NCBI GenBank assembly: GCA_041690535.1
Contig: JAWLHA010000047.1
Span: forward strand, 1 to 36,417
Reading direction: 5' to 3'
DNA: 36,417 nt
Source: JAWLHA01 sp041690535
GTDB lineage: Bacteria; Pseudomonadota; Gammaproteobacteria; Thiohalomonadales; Thiohalomonadaceae
The position numbers and the translations under genes are program-made. How positions within the stretch are numbered: position 1 is the first letter of the stretch; each line of letters starts with the position of its first letter. Under the pieces are notes generated by a model that worked only from the letters and a program-made list of their open reading frames with translations, made no database searches and was not told where the DNA came from. Shown here one piece after another: positions 1 through 6,844 of this stretch.

Positions 1-28
1 GCCTGCACTGGGTTGCCGCCGCATGGAT

Positions 29-135
29 GGTGGATGCGCTGCGCTTATCCACCCTACCTCGGTTCGCTGCCCCCGCCACCTGCGGCGCAACTTGGCTGCA
101 ATTGGCGATCTTCCGGTACCTGTTCGGTGCTCTAG
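29..135 (+). repeat. REP-like palindromic module, long form, copy A
   Basis: The module opens with an imperfect palindrome (GGTGGAT, an 11-base centre rich in GCGC, then ATCCACC and CTAC). It runs through about 60 bases of unique-looking sequence and ends in GTTCGGTGCTCTAG. Copy C repeats nearly the whole unit in the same orientation with a few substitutions and a 2-base insertion. No transposase is visible nearby. The palindromic head resembles the dispersed GTGGAT...ATCCAC repeats found between genes in many proteobacteria; that family assignment is from memory. Confidence 0.75.
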
Positions 136-173
136 TGGCTGGTTTCGGTAGAGGCTATTCGGCCCAGGGGATC

Positions 174-240
174 CTAGAGCACCGAACAGATAAATCCGAC
201 GCGCCCAACATGTAGGGTGGATAAGCGCAGCGCATCCACC
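174..240 (-). repeat. REP-like palindromic module, short form, copy B (inverted)
   Basis: Read on the minus strand, this copy has the same palindromic head (GGTGGAT...ATCCACCCTAC) and the same tail ending in CTCTAG. The connecting segment is only 38 bases and differs from that of copies A and C. The same 38-base connector recurs in copy D with 30 of 38 positions identical. Copies A and B face each other, so together they form a large inverted repeat of about 210 bases. Confidence 0.7.
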
Positions 241-255
241 GTGCGGCGTCGAACT

Positions 256-364
256 GGTGGATGCGCTGCGCTTATCCACCCTACCTCGGTTCGCTGCCCC
301 CACCACCTGCGGCGCAACTTGGCTGCGATTGGCGATCTTTCGGTTTACCTGTTCGGTGCTCTAG
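256..364 (+). repeat. REP-like palindromic module, long form, copy C
   Basis: This is a near-identical direct repeat of copy A, sharing the palindromic head, the long connector and the CTCTAG tail. The differences are a handful of substitutions plus a TT insertion near the tail. Such similarity suggests recent duplication or homogenisation. Open reading frames crossing it are not conserved between copies and look spurious. Confidence 0.75.
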
Positions 365-418
365 GTGGGCGCATCCCCAAATTCCAACGCGACGACCCGC
401 TAACCGCAACTCGCCAAC

Positions 419-453
419 AGCACCGATCCGATGTAGCGTGGGTAAGCTCAGGG
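419..453 (-). repeat. Degenerate remnant of the REP-like module
   Basis: The segment reads AGCACCGA, TCCGA, then TGTAG followed by a decayed version of the palindromic head (about 16 of 21 positions match copy B). It is in the same orientation as copy B and is missing part of the connector. It is probably an old, decaying copy; the match is weak enough that chance cannot be excluded. Confidence 0.4.
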
Positions 454-563
454 CAGCCATCAGGCCGCGGCCGCCGAGCACAACCCCCTTGTCCGGAAAC
501 TGGCGAGGGCACCGCGCGGGCGTGGGTGGATAGGGGACCTTCCAACGGATCGCGACCGTAAGT

Positions 564-630
564 GGTGGATGCGCTGCGCCTATCCACCCTACGTACTTGG
601 CGCGTCGGATCGATCTATTCGGTGATCTAG
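564..630 (+). repeat. REP-like palindromic module, short form, copy D
   Basis: The palindromic head GGTGGAT...ATCCACCCTAC is followed by the 38-base short connector seen in copy B and a tail ending ATTCGGTGATCTAG. It lies about 70 bases beyond the alpha operon terminator. With the other copies it fills most of the only long gene-free stretch in the window (bases 1 to 698). I see nothing supportable in the remaining parts of that stretch. Confidence 0.7.
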
Positions 631-698
631 CGGGGAACACCGAGCGGGCCAAACCCCATACGCTGTGCCTGAGAGGGGAAAATCTTTGAGCCCGAACG

Positions 699-725
699 AA
701 AAAGCCGGGCAGAGCCCGGCTTTTT
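699..725 (-). terminator. Intrinsic terminator of the alpha operon
   Basis: A perfect 7-bp stem (GCCGGGC / GCCCGGC) with a 3-base loop is flanked by five A on one side and five T on the other, so it could stop transcription in both directions. It starts 18 bases after the rplQ stop codon and marks the left end of the ribosomal gene run. Confidence 0.93.
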
Positions 726-743
726 ACTGAGTCATCCGCTGGA

Positions 744-1136
744 TCACTCAGCGGCGGCTTCAGCTCCTTCTTCGACCACGGGGCGGTCGACGAGCTCAAC
801 GATGGCCATGGGCGCATTGTCGCCGGCCCGGAAGCCGCACTTCAAAATGCGCAGGTAACCGCCGGGCCGACTCTCGTAGCGGGGACCGAGCTCGTTGAAA
901 AGCTTGGCGACCACGTCTTTGTCCCGCAGCCGGGAGAAGGCCAAGCGACGCTTGGCAACGTTGTCTTCCTTCGCCATGGTGATCAGCGGCTCGGCGACCC
1001 GACGCAGTTCTTTGGCCTTCGGCAGCGTGGTCTTGATGACTTCGTGCCGGAGCAGCGAGGAGGCCATGTTCCGGAACATCGCTTCGCGATGGCTGCTGGT
1101 GCGGTTCAGTTGCCGCCCGGATTTACGATGACGCAT
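744..1136 (-). CDS. rplQ: 50S ribosomal protein L17
   Basis: L17 is a 23S rRNA-binding protein of the large subunit. The 130-residue product is close to the 127 of E. coli. It starts with the family signature MRHRKSGRQLNR and carries the conserved C-terminal GGYLRILKCGFR at about residues 92-103, with a short acidic, alanine-rich tail. It is the last gene of the alpha operon, 37 bases after rpoA, as in E. coli, and is followed by a clear intrinsic terminator. Nothing unusual is seen. Confidence 0.98.
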   Translation of the reverse strand: MRHRKSGRQLNRTSSHREAMFRNMASSLLRHEVIKTTLPKAKELRRVAEPLITMAKEDNVAKRRLAFSRLRDKDVVAKLFNELGPRYESRPGGYLRILKCGFRAGDNAPMAIVELVDRPVVEEGAEAAAE

Positions 1137-1173
1137 TGCCGTTTCCTTAAATCTTCAGTTAACGTTCTACTAA

Positions 1174-2178
1174 TCAGGCGCTCGCCTTGTCATCCTGCTT
1201 CCGGAGCCCGGCCGGCGGCCAATTCTCCAGGCGCATGCCAAGCGACAGGCCGCGAGATGCGAGCACATCCTTAATCTCGGTGAGCGACTTCTTACCGAGA
1301 TTGGGCGTCTTCAACAACTCAACCTCGGTGCGTTGAATCAGATCACCGATGTAGTAGATGTTTTCAGCCTTCAAGCAATTTGCCGAGCGGACGGTCAGCT
1401 CCAGATCGTCCACGGGCCGGAGGAGGAGCGGATCGATTTCCGGCTCCCGCTGTTCCGGCGCCACCTTCTCCTTGCCCTTCAACTCAACGAAGGCGGAGAG
1501 CTGATCCTGCAGAATGGTCGCTGCACGGCGAACCGCTTCATCGGGCTCCAGGGTGCCGTTGGTCTCGAGTTCGATGACCAGCCGGTCCAGGTCGGTGCGC
1601 TGTTCCACGCGGGCGCTTTCCACAACGTAGGCAACGCGCTTCACCGGACTGAACGAAGCGTCCAGCTGCAGGTGCCCGATGGGCCGCGAATCTTCCTCAC
1701 CGCTCTGCCGACTGCTGGTCGGCTGATACCCACGCCCCTGAGCAAGCTTGAGGGTCATGTTCAGCTCACCCGCCTTGGTCAGGTGTGCGATGACGTGGTC
1801 GGGATTGATCACCTCGACGTCGTGGTCAAGCGCGATATCCCCGGCCGTAACGACCCCCGGACCCTTCTTATTGAGGGTGAGGGTAGCTTCGGCACGGTTG
1901 GTCATGCGGATCGCAACGCCTTTGAGGTTCAGGAGAATCTCGATGATATCTTCCTGAACCCCTTCCAACGTGGTGTACTCGTGGAGTACACCGTCGATCT
2001 GCGCTTCAACGATTGCGCTGCCCACCATGGAGGACAGCAAGATGCGCCGCAACGCATTCCCAAGCGTGTGACCAAAGCCGCGCTCCAGCGGCTCGAGAGT
2101 CACCTTCGCGCAGGTATCGCTGATCTTCTGAACATCGACCAGCCGCGGCTTAAGCAGTTCTGGTACAGAGCCCTGCAT
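1174..2178 (-). CDS. rpoA: DNA-directed RNA polymerase subunit alpha
   Basis: The alpha subunit dimerises to nucleate polymerase assembly; its C-terminal domain contacts UP elements and activators. The 334-residue product has the N-terminal dimerisation domain with ERGFGHTLGNALRRILLSSM near residues 32-51. After a linker, the C-terminal domain carries DLELTVRSANCLKAENI and the helix-hairpin-helix segment TPNLGKKSLTEIKDVL. The ATG is preceded by GAGGGG at 7 bases. The gene lies between rpsD and rplQ in the alpha operon, so polymerase alpha is made together with ribosomal proteins. Confidence 0.99.
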   Translation of the reverse strand: MQGSVPELLKPRLVDVQKISDTCAKVTLEPLERGFGHTLGNALRRILLSSMVGSAIVEAQIDGVLHEYTTLEGVQEDIIEILLNLKGVAIRMTNRAEATLTLNKKGPGVVTAGDIALDHDVEVINPDHVIAHLTKAGELNMTLKLAQGRGYQPTSSRQSGEEDSRPIGHLQLDASFSPVKRVAYVVESARVEQRTDLDRLVIELETNGTLEPDEAVRRAATILQDQLSAFVELKGKEKVAPEQREPEIDPLLLRPVDDLELTVRSANCLKAENIYYIGDLIQRTEVELLKTPNLGKKSLTEIKDVLASRGLSLGMRLENWPPAGLRKQDDKASA

Positions 2179-2254
2179 GAACAGTCCCCTCTAATTCGAT
2201 CCCGTGCAGTGTCCGCTGTCGTGTAAGTCCTGATTACCGCCAAGCCCCAGTGGG

Positions 2255-2881
2255 TTACTTGGAGTACAGTTCCACGACGAGCTGCTCCTGGATCTCCGCA
2301 GGCAGTTCGCTTCGCTCGGGCTTGGCTTTAAAGACGCCTTCCATCTTGGTTGCGTCCACGTCCAACCACTCCGCGAAACCGCGTTGTTGCGCCATTTCAA
2401 AGGACGCCTTCACACGCAACTGGTTTTTGGACTTGTCCGTCAGACCGACCACATCGCCGGGACGCACCTGGTAGGAGGGGATGTTCACCCTCTTGCCGTT
2501 GACGGTCACCCCGTTGTGGCGCACGAGCTGCCGCGCTTCGGTACGGGAAACGCCAAAGCCGAGCCGATAAACCACGTTATCGAGGCGCGATTCCAGAAGC
2601 TGCAGCAGGTTCTCGCCGGTGGAGCCCCGAAGCCGATCCGCTTCCTGGTAGTAGAGCCGGAACTGATGCTCCAGGATGCCGTAAACGCGACGCAGCTTCT
2701 GCTTTTCACGGAGCTGCCGCGCATAGTCGGAAAGACGGGTACGGCGCTGCCCATGCTGCCCGGGTGCGAACGGGCGGTTCTCGATGGGGCATTTGCTGCT
2801 GTAGCATTTTTCCCCTTTCAGGAAGAGCTTTTCGCCTTCACGCCGACATTGACGGCACTTGGGACCGATGTACTTAGCCAA
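2255..2881 (-). CDS. rpsD: 30S ribosomal protein S4, zinc-type N-terminus, TTG start
   Basis: S4 initiates 16S rRNA assembly by binding its 5' domain; in E. coli it also represses the alpha operon. I place the start at a TTG codon because it gives the family N-terminus (M)AKYIGPKC and sits 8 bases after GGGAGG; the upstream ATG would overlap rpsK. The product has 208 residues (206 in E. coli). Cysteines at 9, 12, 26 and 31 form C-X2-C-X13-C-X4-C, the zinc motif of C+ S4 proteins, which E. coli S4 lacks. The S4 RNA-binding domain (SRTEARQLVRHNGVTVNG) and the VELYSK terminus are typical of gamma- and betaproteobacteria. Confidence 0.97.
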   Translation of the reverse strand: MAKYIGPKCRQCRREGEKLFLKGEKCYSSKCPIENRPFAPGQHGQRRTRLSDYARQLREKQKLRRVYGILEHQFRLYYQEADRLRGSTGENLLQLLESRLDNVVYRLGFGVSRTEARQLVRHNGVTVNGKRVNIPSYQVRPGDVVGLTDKSKNQLRVKASFEMAQQRGFAEWLDVDATKMEGVFKAKPERSELPAEIQEQLVVELYSK

Positions 2882-2889
2882 TTGAAGAG

Positions 2890-2895
2890 CCTCCC
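2890..2895 (-). promoter_or_regulatory. Shine-Dalgarno site that decides the rpsD TTG start
   Basis: GGGAGG on the minus strand starts immediately after the rpsK stop codon and lies 8 bases upstream of the TTG. The strong site probably compensates for the weak initiation codon. Confidence 0.8.
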
Positions 2896-3285
2896 TTAGA
2901 CCCGACGTTTCTTCGGCGGACGGCACCCGTTATGGGGAATCGGGGTCACGTCAGTAATGTTCGTAATCTTGAAGCCCAGATTGTTAAGGGCGCGAACCGC
3001 GGACTCACGCCCCGGCCCCGGACCCTTGACCCAGACTTCCATGTTCTTCATGCCGAATTCCTGAGCCGTCGTGCCGGCGCGTTCCGCCGCCACCTGCGCA
3101 GCGAAAGGCGTGCTCTTCCGAGAGCCCCGGAAACCGGAACCACCAGAGGTCGCCCAGCAAAGTGCATTACCCTGCCGGTCGGTGATGGTGACGATTGTAT
3201 TGTTGAAAGAGGCATGAACGTGCGCGATTCCATCGACGACGTTCTTCTTTACCTTCTTCCGAATGCGAGTACTCGCTTTTGCCAT
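2896..3285 (-). CDS. rpsK: 30S ribosomal protein S11
   Basis: S11 forms part of the small-subunit platform near the mRNA exit. The 129-residue product matches the family length and has the core HASFNNTIVTITDRQGN at about residues 24-40 and SGGSGFRGSRKSTPFAAQ. It ends in the usual basic tail NGCRPPKKRRV. It follows rpsM by 56 bases and precedes rpsD by 14, the standard alpha operon order. The Shine-Dalgarno sequence is weak (GGGAAATAAGAC before ATG), which may mean its translation depends partly on rpsM. Confidence 0.98.
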   Translation of the reverse strand: MAKASTRIRKKVKKNVVDGIAHVHASFNNTIVTITDRQGNALCWATSGGSGFRGSRKSTPFAAQVAAERAGTTAQEFGMKNMEVWVKGPGPGRESAVRALNNLGFKITNITDVTPIPHNGCRPPKKRRV

Positions 3286-3341
3286 GTCTTATTTCCCGAA
3301 CGCTTAGCCGGCACCGATCAAGACGGGACCGCGCGGAACGA

Positions 3342-3698
3342 TTATTTCTTGATGGGGCGACGAGGACCCTTACGGGTGCGCGCGTTGGTACGCGTGCGCT
3401 GACCCCGAACGGGCAAACCACGCCGGTGCCGCAACCCGCGGTAGCAACCCAAGTCCATCAGACGCTTGATGTTCATGGAGATTTCCCGACGAAGGTCACC
3501 CTCGACGGTCACCTTGCCTACCTCGGCGCGGAGCGCTTCGATCTCGTTCTCGCCAAGATCTTTGATTTTGGCGTCGGGAGCTACGCCGGCGGCCGCGCAG
3601 ATCTCCTTGGCCGTCGAGCGCCCGACGCCGTAAATCGCCGTAAGCGCAATAACGGCATGCTTCTGAACTGGGATGTTGATGCCTGCAATACGGGCCAT
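3342..3698 (-). CDS. rpsM: 30S ribosomal protein S13
   Basis: S13 sits in the small-subunit head and contacts the P-site tRNA and L5. The chosen ATG gives MARIAGINIPVQKHAVIAL and has GGGAG seven bases upstream; a further in-frame start 39 bases earlier lies in the leader and is not family-like. The 118-residue product equals the E. coli length. It carries YGVGRSTAKEIC, the GCYRGLRHRRGLPVRGQRT motif and the basic C-terminal tail ending RRPIKK that reaches the P site. It is the first gene of the alpha operon, downstream of a promoter read in the rpmJ-rpsM spacer. Confidence 0.98.
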   Translation of the reverse strand: MARIAGINIPVQKHAVIALTAIYGVGRSTAKEICAAAGVAPDAKIKDLGENEIEALRAEVGKVTVEGDLRREISMNIKRLMDLGCYRGLRHRRGLPVRGQRTRTNARTRKGPRRPIKK

Positions 3699-3727
3699 TG
3701 AGCCACTCCCTAACCTAAAAACGGAAC

Positions 3728-3746
3728 TGGCGCGCACTGCGCGCCA
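3728..3746 (-). promoter_or_regulatory. Hairpin in the alpha operon leader
   Basis: A perfect 8-bp stem (TGGCGCGC / GCGCGCCA) with a 3-base loop lies in the short leader between the alpha promoter and rpsM. A run of five T follows six bases beyond the stem, so it could act as a weak attenuator. It does not look like the E. coli S4-binding pseudoknot. Confidence 0.6.
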
Positions 3747-3757
3747 ATAAACAATAA

Positions 3758-3786
3758 ATTTTAGCTACTAGCCGTATTAGCGTCAA
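3758..3786 (-). promoter_or_regulatory. Alpha operon promoter
   Basis: On the minus strand a TTGACG -35 box, a 17-base spacer and a TAAAAT -10 box are followed by an AT-rich start region. Both boxes match the sigma-70 consensus at five of six positions. Transcription would begin about 50 bases before rpsM. E. coli also has a promoter at this place. Confidence 0.8.
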
Positions 3787-3807
3787 CCCCCTTTAACGGG
3801 GGTTGAC
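3782..3807 (-). promoter_or_regulatory. Hairpin after rpmJ overlapping the alpha -35 box
   Basis: A perfect 10-bp stem (GTCAACCCCC / GGGGGTTGAC) with a 6-base loop begins 8 bases beyond the rpmJ stop codon. Its descending arm contains TTGAC of the -35 box. There is no T run, so it is not a standard terminator; it may protect the 3' end of spc mRNA or slow incoming polymerase. Confidence 0.65.
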
Positions 3808-3815
3808 CAGCCGCC

Positions 3816-3932
3816 TTAACCCTGACGCTGTTTGTGACGGGCGTCAGAGGAGCAGATCACCCGCACGCTGCCATTGCGGCGAATGATTTTGCAGTTCCGG
3901 CAAATTTTCTTCACAGATGCACGAACTTTCAT
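3816..3932 (-). CDS. rpmJ: 50S ribosomal protein L36
   Basis: L36 is the smallest large-subunit protein and stabilises 23S rRNA near the peptidyl transferase region. Translating the minus strand gives 38 residues beginning MKVRASVKKICRNCK and ending KQRQG. Cys11, Cys14, Cys27 and a following histidine form the C-X2-C-X12-C-X5-H zinc ribbon of the C+ form. A GGGGT Shine-Dalgarno lies 6 bases upstream of the ATG. It is the last gene of the spc operon, 34 bases after secY. Confidence 0.97.
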   Translation of the reverse strand: MKVRASVKKICRNCKIIRRNGSVRVICSSDARHKQRQG

Positions 3933-3966
3933 CGGAGTACCCCGTTTGAATCTTGGAAACCTGTTA

Positions 3967-5331
3967 TCAGCTCAGGCCAGGCCGGCCGTAACCCTTCAGA
4001 TGCGCCTTCTTCATCAGGCCTTCATACTGATGGGACATCAAATGCGCCTGCATCTGGGCCATGAAATCCATTACCACCACAACGATGATAAGGAGAGATG
4101 TGCCGCCGAAGTAGAACGGTACGTTCCAAGTCAGGATCAGGAACTCGGGTAACAGGCAGACTGCGGTGATATAGACCGCGCCTGCAAGGGTGAGTCGCCC
4201 CAGGATCCCGTCAATGTACTTGGCCGTTTGTTCGCCGGGGCGAATCCCCGGAATGAACGCCCCGGATTTCTTCAGGTTCTCCGCCGTGTCCTTCGGATCG
4301 AACATCAAAGCTGTATAGAAGAAACAGAAGAAAATGATCGCAGCCGCATACAAAATGACGTACAGCGGCTGACCCGGCGACAGCCCGGTGGAAATGTCCT
4401 GCAACGTCCGCTCAAACCAGCCATCAGCACCCGAGCTGCCAAACCAACCTGCCAGCGTGGCCGGGAAGAGGATGATGCTCGATGCAAAAATGGGTGGGAT
4501 CACCCCGGCCATGTTGACCTTGAGTGGCAAATGTGTCGCTTGCGCGGCATACATTTTCCGCCCCTGTTGACGTCGGGCATAGTTCACGGTGATCCGACGC
4601 TGCCCCCGTTCCACATAGACCACGAAGGCAGTGACCGCAACAGCCAGGAGGAAGAGCAACAGAATCAACGCTGCATTGAGCTCACCAGTACGCGCCAACT
4701 CGAGGGTTCCCCCAATTGCCTGGGGTAGTCCCGCGACGATGCCGGCGAAGATGATGAGCGAAATACCATTGCCAATCCCCCGCTCCGTGACCTGCTCCCC
4801 AAGCCACATTAGAAACAGCGTTCCGGTGACGAGCGTAACCACGGTCGTGACCCGGAACAGCATTCCCGGATCGATGACGACCGGTAGATTACCGGGCGCA
4901 ATTTGGGATTCCAGCATCACGGCTACGCCAATCGCCTGGAAGGTTGCCAGCAGCAAGGTCCCATACCGGGTGTACTGGGTGATCTTACGCCGCCCTGCAG
5001 CCCCCTCCTTGCTCAACTGCTCCAACCGAGGGGTGACCTTGGTCAACAGCTGAACAATGATGGACGCAGAGATGTACGGCATGATGCCCAGCGCGAACAC
5101 CGAGAACCGCTCCAGCGCCCCCCCCGAGAACATGTTGAACATGTCCAGGATGGTGCCCCGCTGCTGTTCGAACAGTCGCGCCAACGCGACCGGGTCGATG
5201 CCCGGAACCGGGATATGAGCCCCAATACGAAACACCAGCAGCGCCCCCAGGACAAACAGGAGACGCTGCTTCAGTTCCGTAAGCTTGCCGCCGGCAAGCA
5301 TGCCGGCCATTGCAGACCGTGATGCGCCCAC
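3967..5331 (-). CDS. secY: Protein translocase subunit SecY
   Basis: SecY is the channel of the Sec translocon in the inner membrane and works with SecE (encoded near the right side of this window) and SecG. The 454-residue product shows ten hydrophobic segments. These begin with LLFVLGALLVFRIGAHIPVPG, followed by the plug region (LDMFNMFSGGALERFSVFALG), and end with the tenth segment before AQMQAHLMSHQYEGLMKK. The GTG start directly abuts the rplO stop and has GAGG five bases upstream; an internal ATG eight codons on is an alternative. It lies in its usual place between rplO and rpmJ. Confidence 0.98.
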   Translation of the reverse strand: MGASRSAMAGMLAGGKLTELKQRLLFVLGALLVFRIGAHIPVPGIDPVALARLFEQQRGTILDMFNMFSGGALERFSVFALGIMPYISASIIVQLLTKVTPRLEQLSKEGAAGRRKITQYTRYGTLLLATFQAIGVAVMLESQIAPGNLPVVIDPGMLFRVTTVVTLVTGTLFLMWLGEQVTERGIGNGISLIIFAGIVAGLPQAIGGTLELARTGELNAALILLLFLLAVAVTAFVVYVERGQRRITVNYARRQQGRKMYAAQATHLPLKVNMAGVIPPIFASSIILFPATLAGWFGSSGADGWFERTLQDISTGLSPGQPLYVILYAAAIIFFCFFYTALMFDPKDTAENLKKSGAFIPGIRPGEQTAKYIDGILGRLTLAGAVYITAVCLLPEFLILTWNVPFYFGGTSLLIIVVVVMDFMAQMQAHLMSHQYEGLMKKAHLKGYGRPGLS

Positions 5332-5766
5332 TTACGCCTCGACTTTTCCGCCAGCTGCTTCAATGGCCGCCTTGGCACCTTTCGTGACGTGAACGCCACG
5401 TACCGTAACAGCCTTCTCGATCGTGCCGGACGCAATCACGCGGGCACGCTTGATGTTTTGCGCGACCACGTTCGCCGCCTTGAGCGCGAGCAGGTCGACC
5501 GTTTCGCCTTCGATCTTCGCCAGCTCACTCAGCCGCACTTCGGCAACGGTGCGCCCGACGCGGGAGGTGAATCCCACCTTGGGCAACCGGCGCTGCAGTG
5601 GCATCTGACCGCCTTCGAAACCGACCTTGTGGAAACCGCCGGACCGAGAGTGCTGCCCTTTATGGCCGCGACCGCCGGTCTTGCCGAGACCCGAGCCAAT
5701 GCCCCGCCCCAGCCGTTTCCGAGTTTGCTTGGCGCCCTCAGCGGGGCTCAAAGTATTCAGTCGCAT
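5332..5766 (-). CDS. rplO: 50S ribosomal protein L15
   Basis: L15 is a late-assembly protein of the large subunit that organises 23S rRNA. The 144 residues match the E. coli length. The N-terminus is the family's glycine- and basic-rich extension (RKRLGRGIGSGLGKTGGRGH, then KGQHSRSGG), which is disordered alone and threads through rRNA; the globular part ends in EAAGGKVEA. Only one base separates it from rpmD and none from secY, so translation of the three is probably coupled. Confidence 0.98.
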   Translation of the reverse strand: MRLNTLSPAEGAKQTRKRLGRGIGSGLGKTGGRGHKGQHSRSGGFHKVGFEGGQMPLQRRLPKVGFTSRVGRTVAEVRLSELAKIEGETVDLLALKAANVVAQNIKRARVIASGTIEKAVTVRGVHVTKGAKAAIEAAGGKVEA

Positions 5767-5767
5767 C

Positions 5768-5956
5768 TCAGACCTCTTCCACTTTGACCATGTAAGAGAC
5801 TTTATTGATCATGCCGCGCACTGCGGGGGTGTTCTCCACCTCCACCGTGTGGTGCATGCGACGCAGGCCCAAGCCGGCCACGCATGCCTTGTGTGCCGGC
5901 AGACGCCCATTGACGCTGCGAACAAGCGTCACTTTCAGCTTCGTGTTCTCCGCCAT
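5768..5956 (-). CDS. rpmD: 50S ribosomal protein L30
   Basis: L30 is a small large-subunit protein that binds 5S and 23S rRNA regions. The 62-residue product carries KVTLVRSVNGRLPAHKACV and LGLRRMHHTVEVENTPAVRG, the core of the family. It lies three bases after rpsE and one base before rplO, in the standard spc order. Confidence 0.97.
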   Translation of the reverse strand: MAENTKLKVTLVRSVNGRLPAHKACVAGLGLRRMHHTVEVENTPAVRGMINKVSYMVKVEEV

Positions 5957-5959
5957 GGC

Positions 5960-6466
5960 TTACTCCATGATTTCCTTAACGCTCTTACCGCGTTTGGCTG
6001 CCACCTGTTCCGGAGAGTTCATCATGCCCAGCGCATTCATGGTCGCGCGCACCACATTGATGGGGTTGCTCGAACCGATGCACTTGGCCAGGACGTTGTG
6101 AACTCCGGCAACCTCGAGAACCGCACGCATTGCGCCACCGGCGATGACCCCGGTACCTTCCGATGCCGGCTGCATGTACACCTTGGCGGCGCCGTGCTCG
6201 GCCACAACCGGATACTGCAGGGTCCCGTTGTCGGTCAGGGCCACTTTGGCCATGTTCTTACGCGCACTCTCCATGGCTTTGGAGATCGCGACCGGCACTT
6301 CACGCGCCTTGCCGGTGCCAAAGCCAACCTTTCCCTTACCATCACCGACTACGGTCAGCGCGGTGAACCCGAACTGACGACCGCCTTTGACCACTTTGGC
6401 CACACGGTTGACGGCGATCAGCTTCTCCATCAAGCCGTCATTGGGTGCTGAGTCAAATCCCGCCAT
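5960..6466 (-). CDS. rpsE: 30S ribosomal protein S5
   Basis: S5 contributes to the mRNA entry tunnel and to decoding accuracy. The 168-residue product has the double-stranded RNA-binding fold at the N-terminus (VNRVAKVVKGGRQFGFTALT, then VVGDGKGKVGFGTGKAREVP) and the C-terminal GTGVIAGGAMRAVLEVAGV segment. The length equals that of typical proteobacterial S5. It lies 10 bases after rplR and 3 before rpmD. Confidence 0.98.
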   Translation of the reverse strand: MAGFDSAPNDGLMEKLIAVNRVAKVVKGGRQFGFTALTVVGDGKGKVGFGTGKAREVPVAISKAMESARKNMAKVALTDNGTLQYPVVAEHGAAKVYMQPASEGTGVIAGGAMRAVLEVAGVHNVLAKCIGSSNPINVVRATMNALGMMNSPEQVAAKRGKSVKEIME

Positions 6467-6476
6467 GTTTCAACCT

Positions 6477-6833
6477 TTAGAATTCCAGACCATTTTCCCG
6501 GGCAGAATCGGCCAGCGCCTTGACGCGACCATGATACTTGAACCCGGACCGATCAAAGGCCACCTTCGTCACACCGGCCGCCTTCGCCTTTTCGGCAATC
6601 GCCTTACCTACGGCAGCCGCCGCTTCGATATTGCCGGTGTACTTGACGCCCGTCTTGACCTCGGCCTGAACGGTAGAGGCCGCTGCAATCACCTCCGAGC
6701 CATTCGGGGCAATGATCTGGGCATAAATGTGTCGGGGCGTGCGGTTGATGCACAGCCGGAAAGCACCGAGCTCACGAATCTTTGCCCGGGTACGCTTTGC
6801 CCGACGGAGTCTTACTACCTTTTTATCGCTCAT
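6477..6833 (-). CDS. rplR: 50S ribosomal protein L18
   Basis: L18 binds 5S rRNA together with L5 and brings it to the central protuberance. The 118 residues carry the basic N-terminus (RLRRAKRTRAKIRELGAFRL), the central ITHIYAQ-like strand (RHIYAQIIAPNGSEVIAAAS) and the C-terminal VAFDRSGFKYHGRVKALAD. Length and order match E. coli (117 residues), 11 bases after rplF. Confidence 0.98.
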   Translation of the reverse strand: MSDKKVVRLRRAKRTRAKIRELGAFRLCINRTPRHIYAQIIAPNGSEVIAAASTVQAEVKTGVKYTGNIEAAAAVGKAIAEKAKAAGVTKVAFDRSGFKYHGRVKALADSARENGLEF

Positions 6834-6844
6834 CGGCCTAAACC

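Noticed and set aside
1..632. CRISPR array or insertion sequence
   Set aside because: Copies are unevenly spaced, occur in both orientations and differ in their middles, with no constant-length spacers; no transposase frame is present.
27..817. Several short frames at the left edge on both strands
   Set aside because: They run through the repeat modules, differ between copies and have no ribosome-binding sites or known domains.
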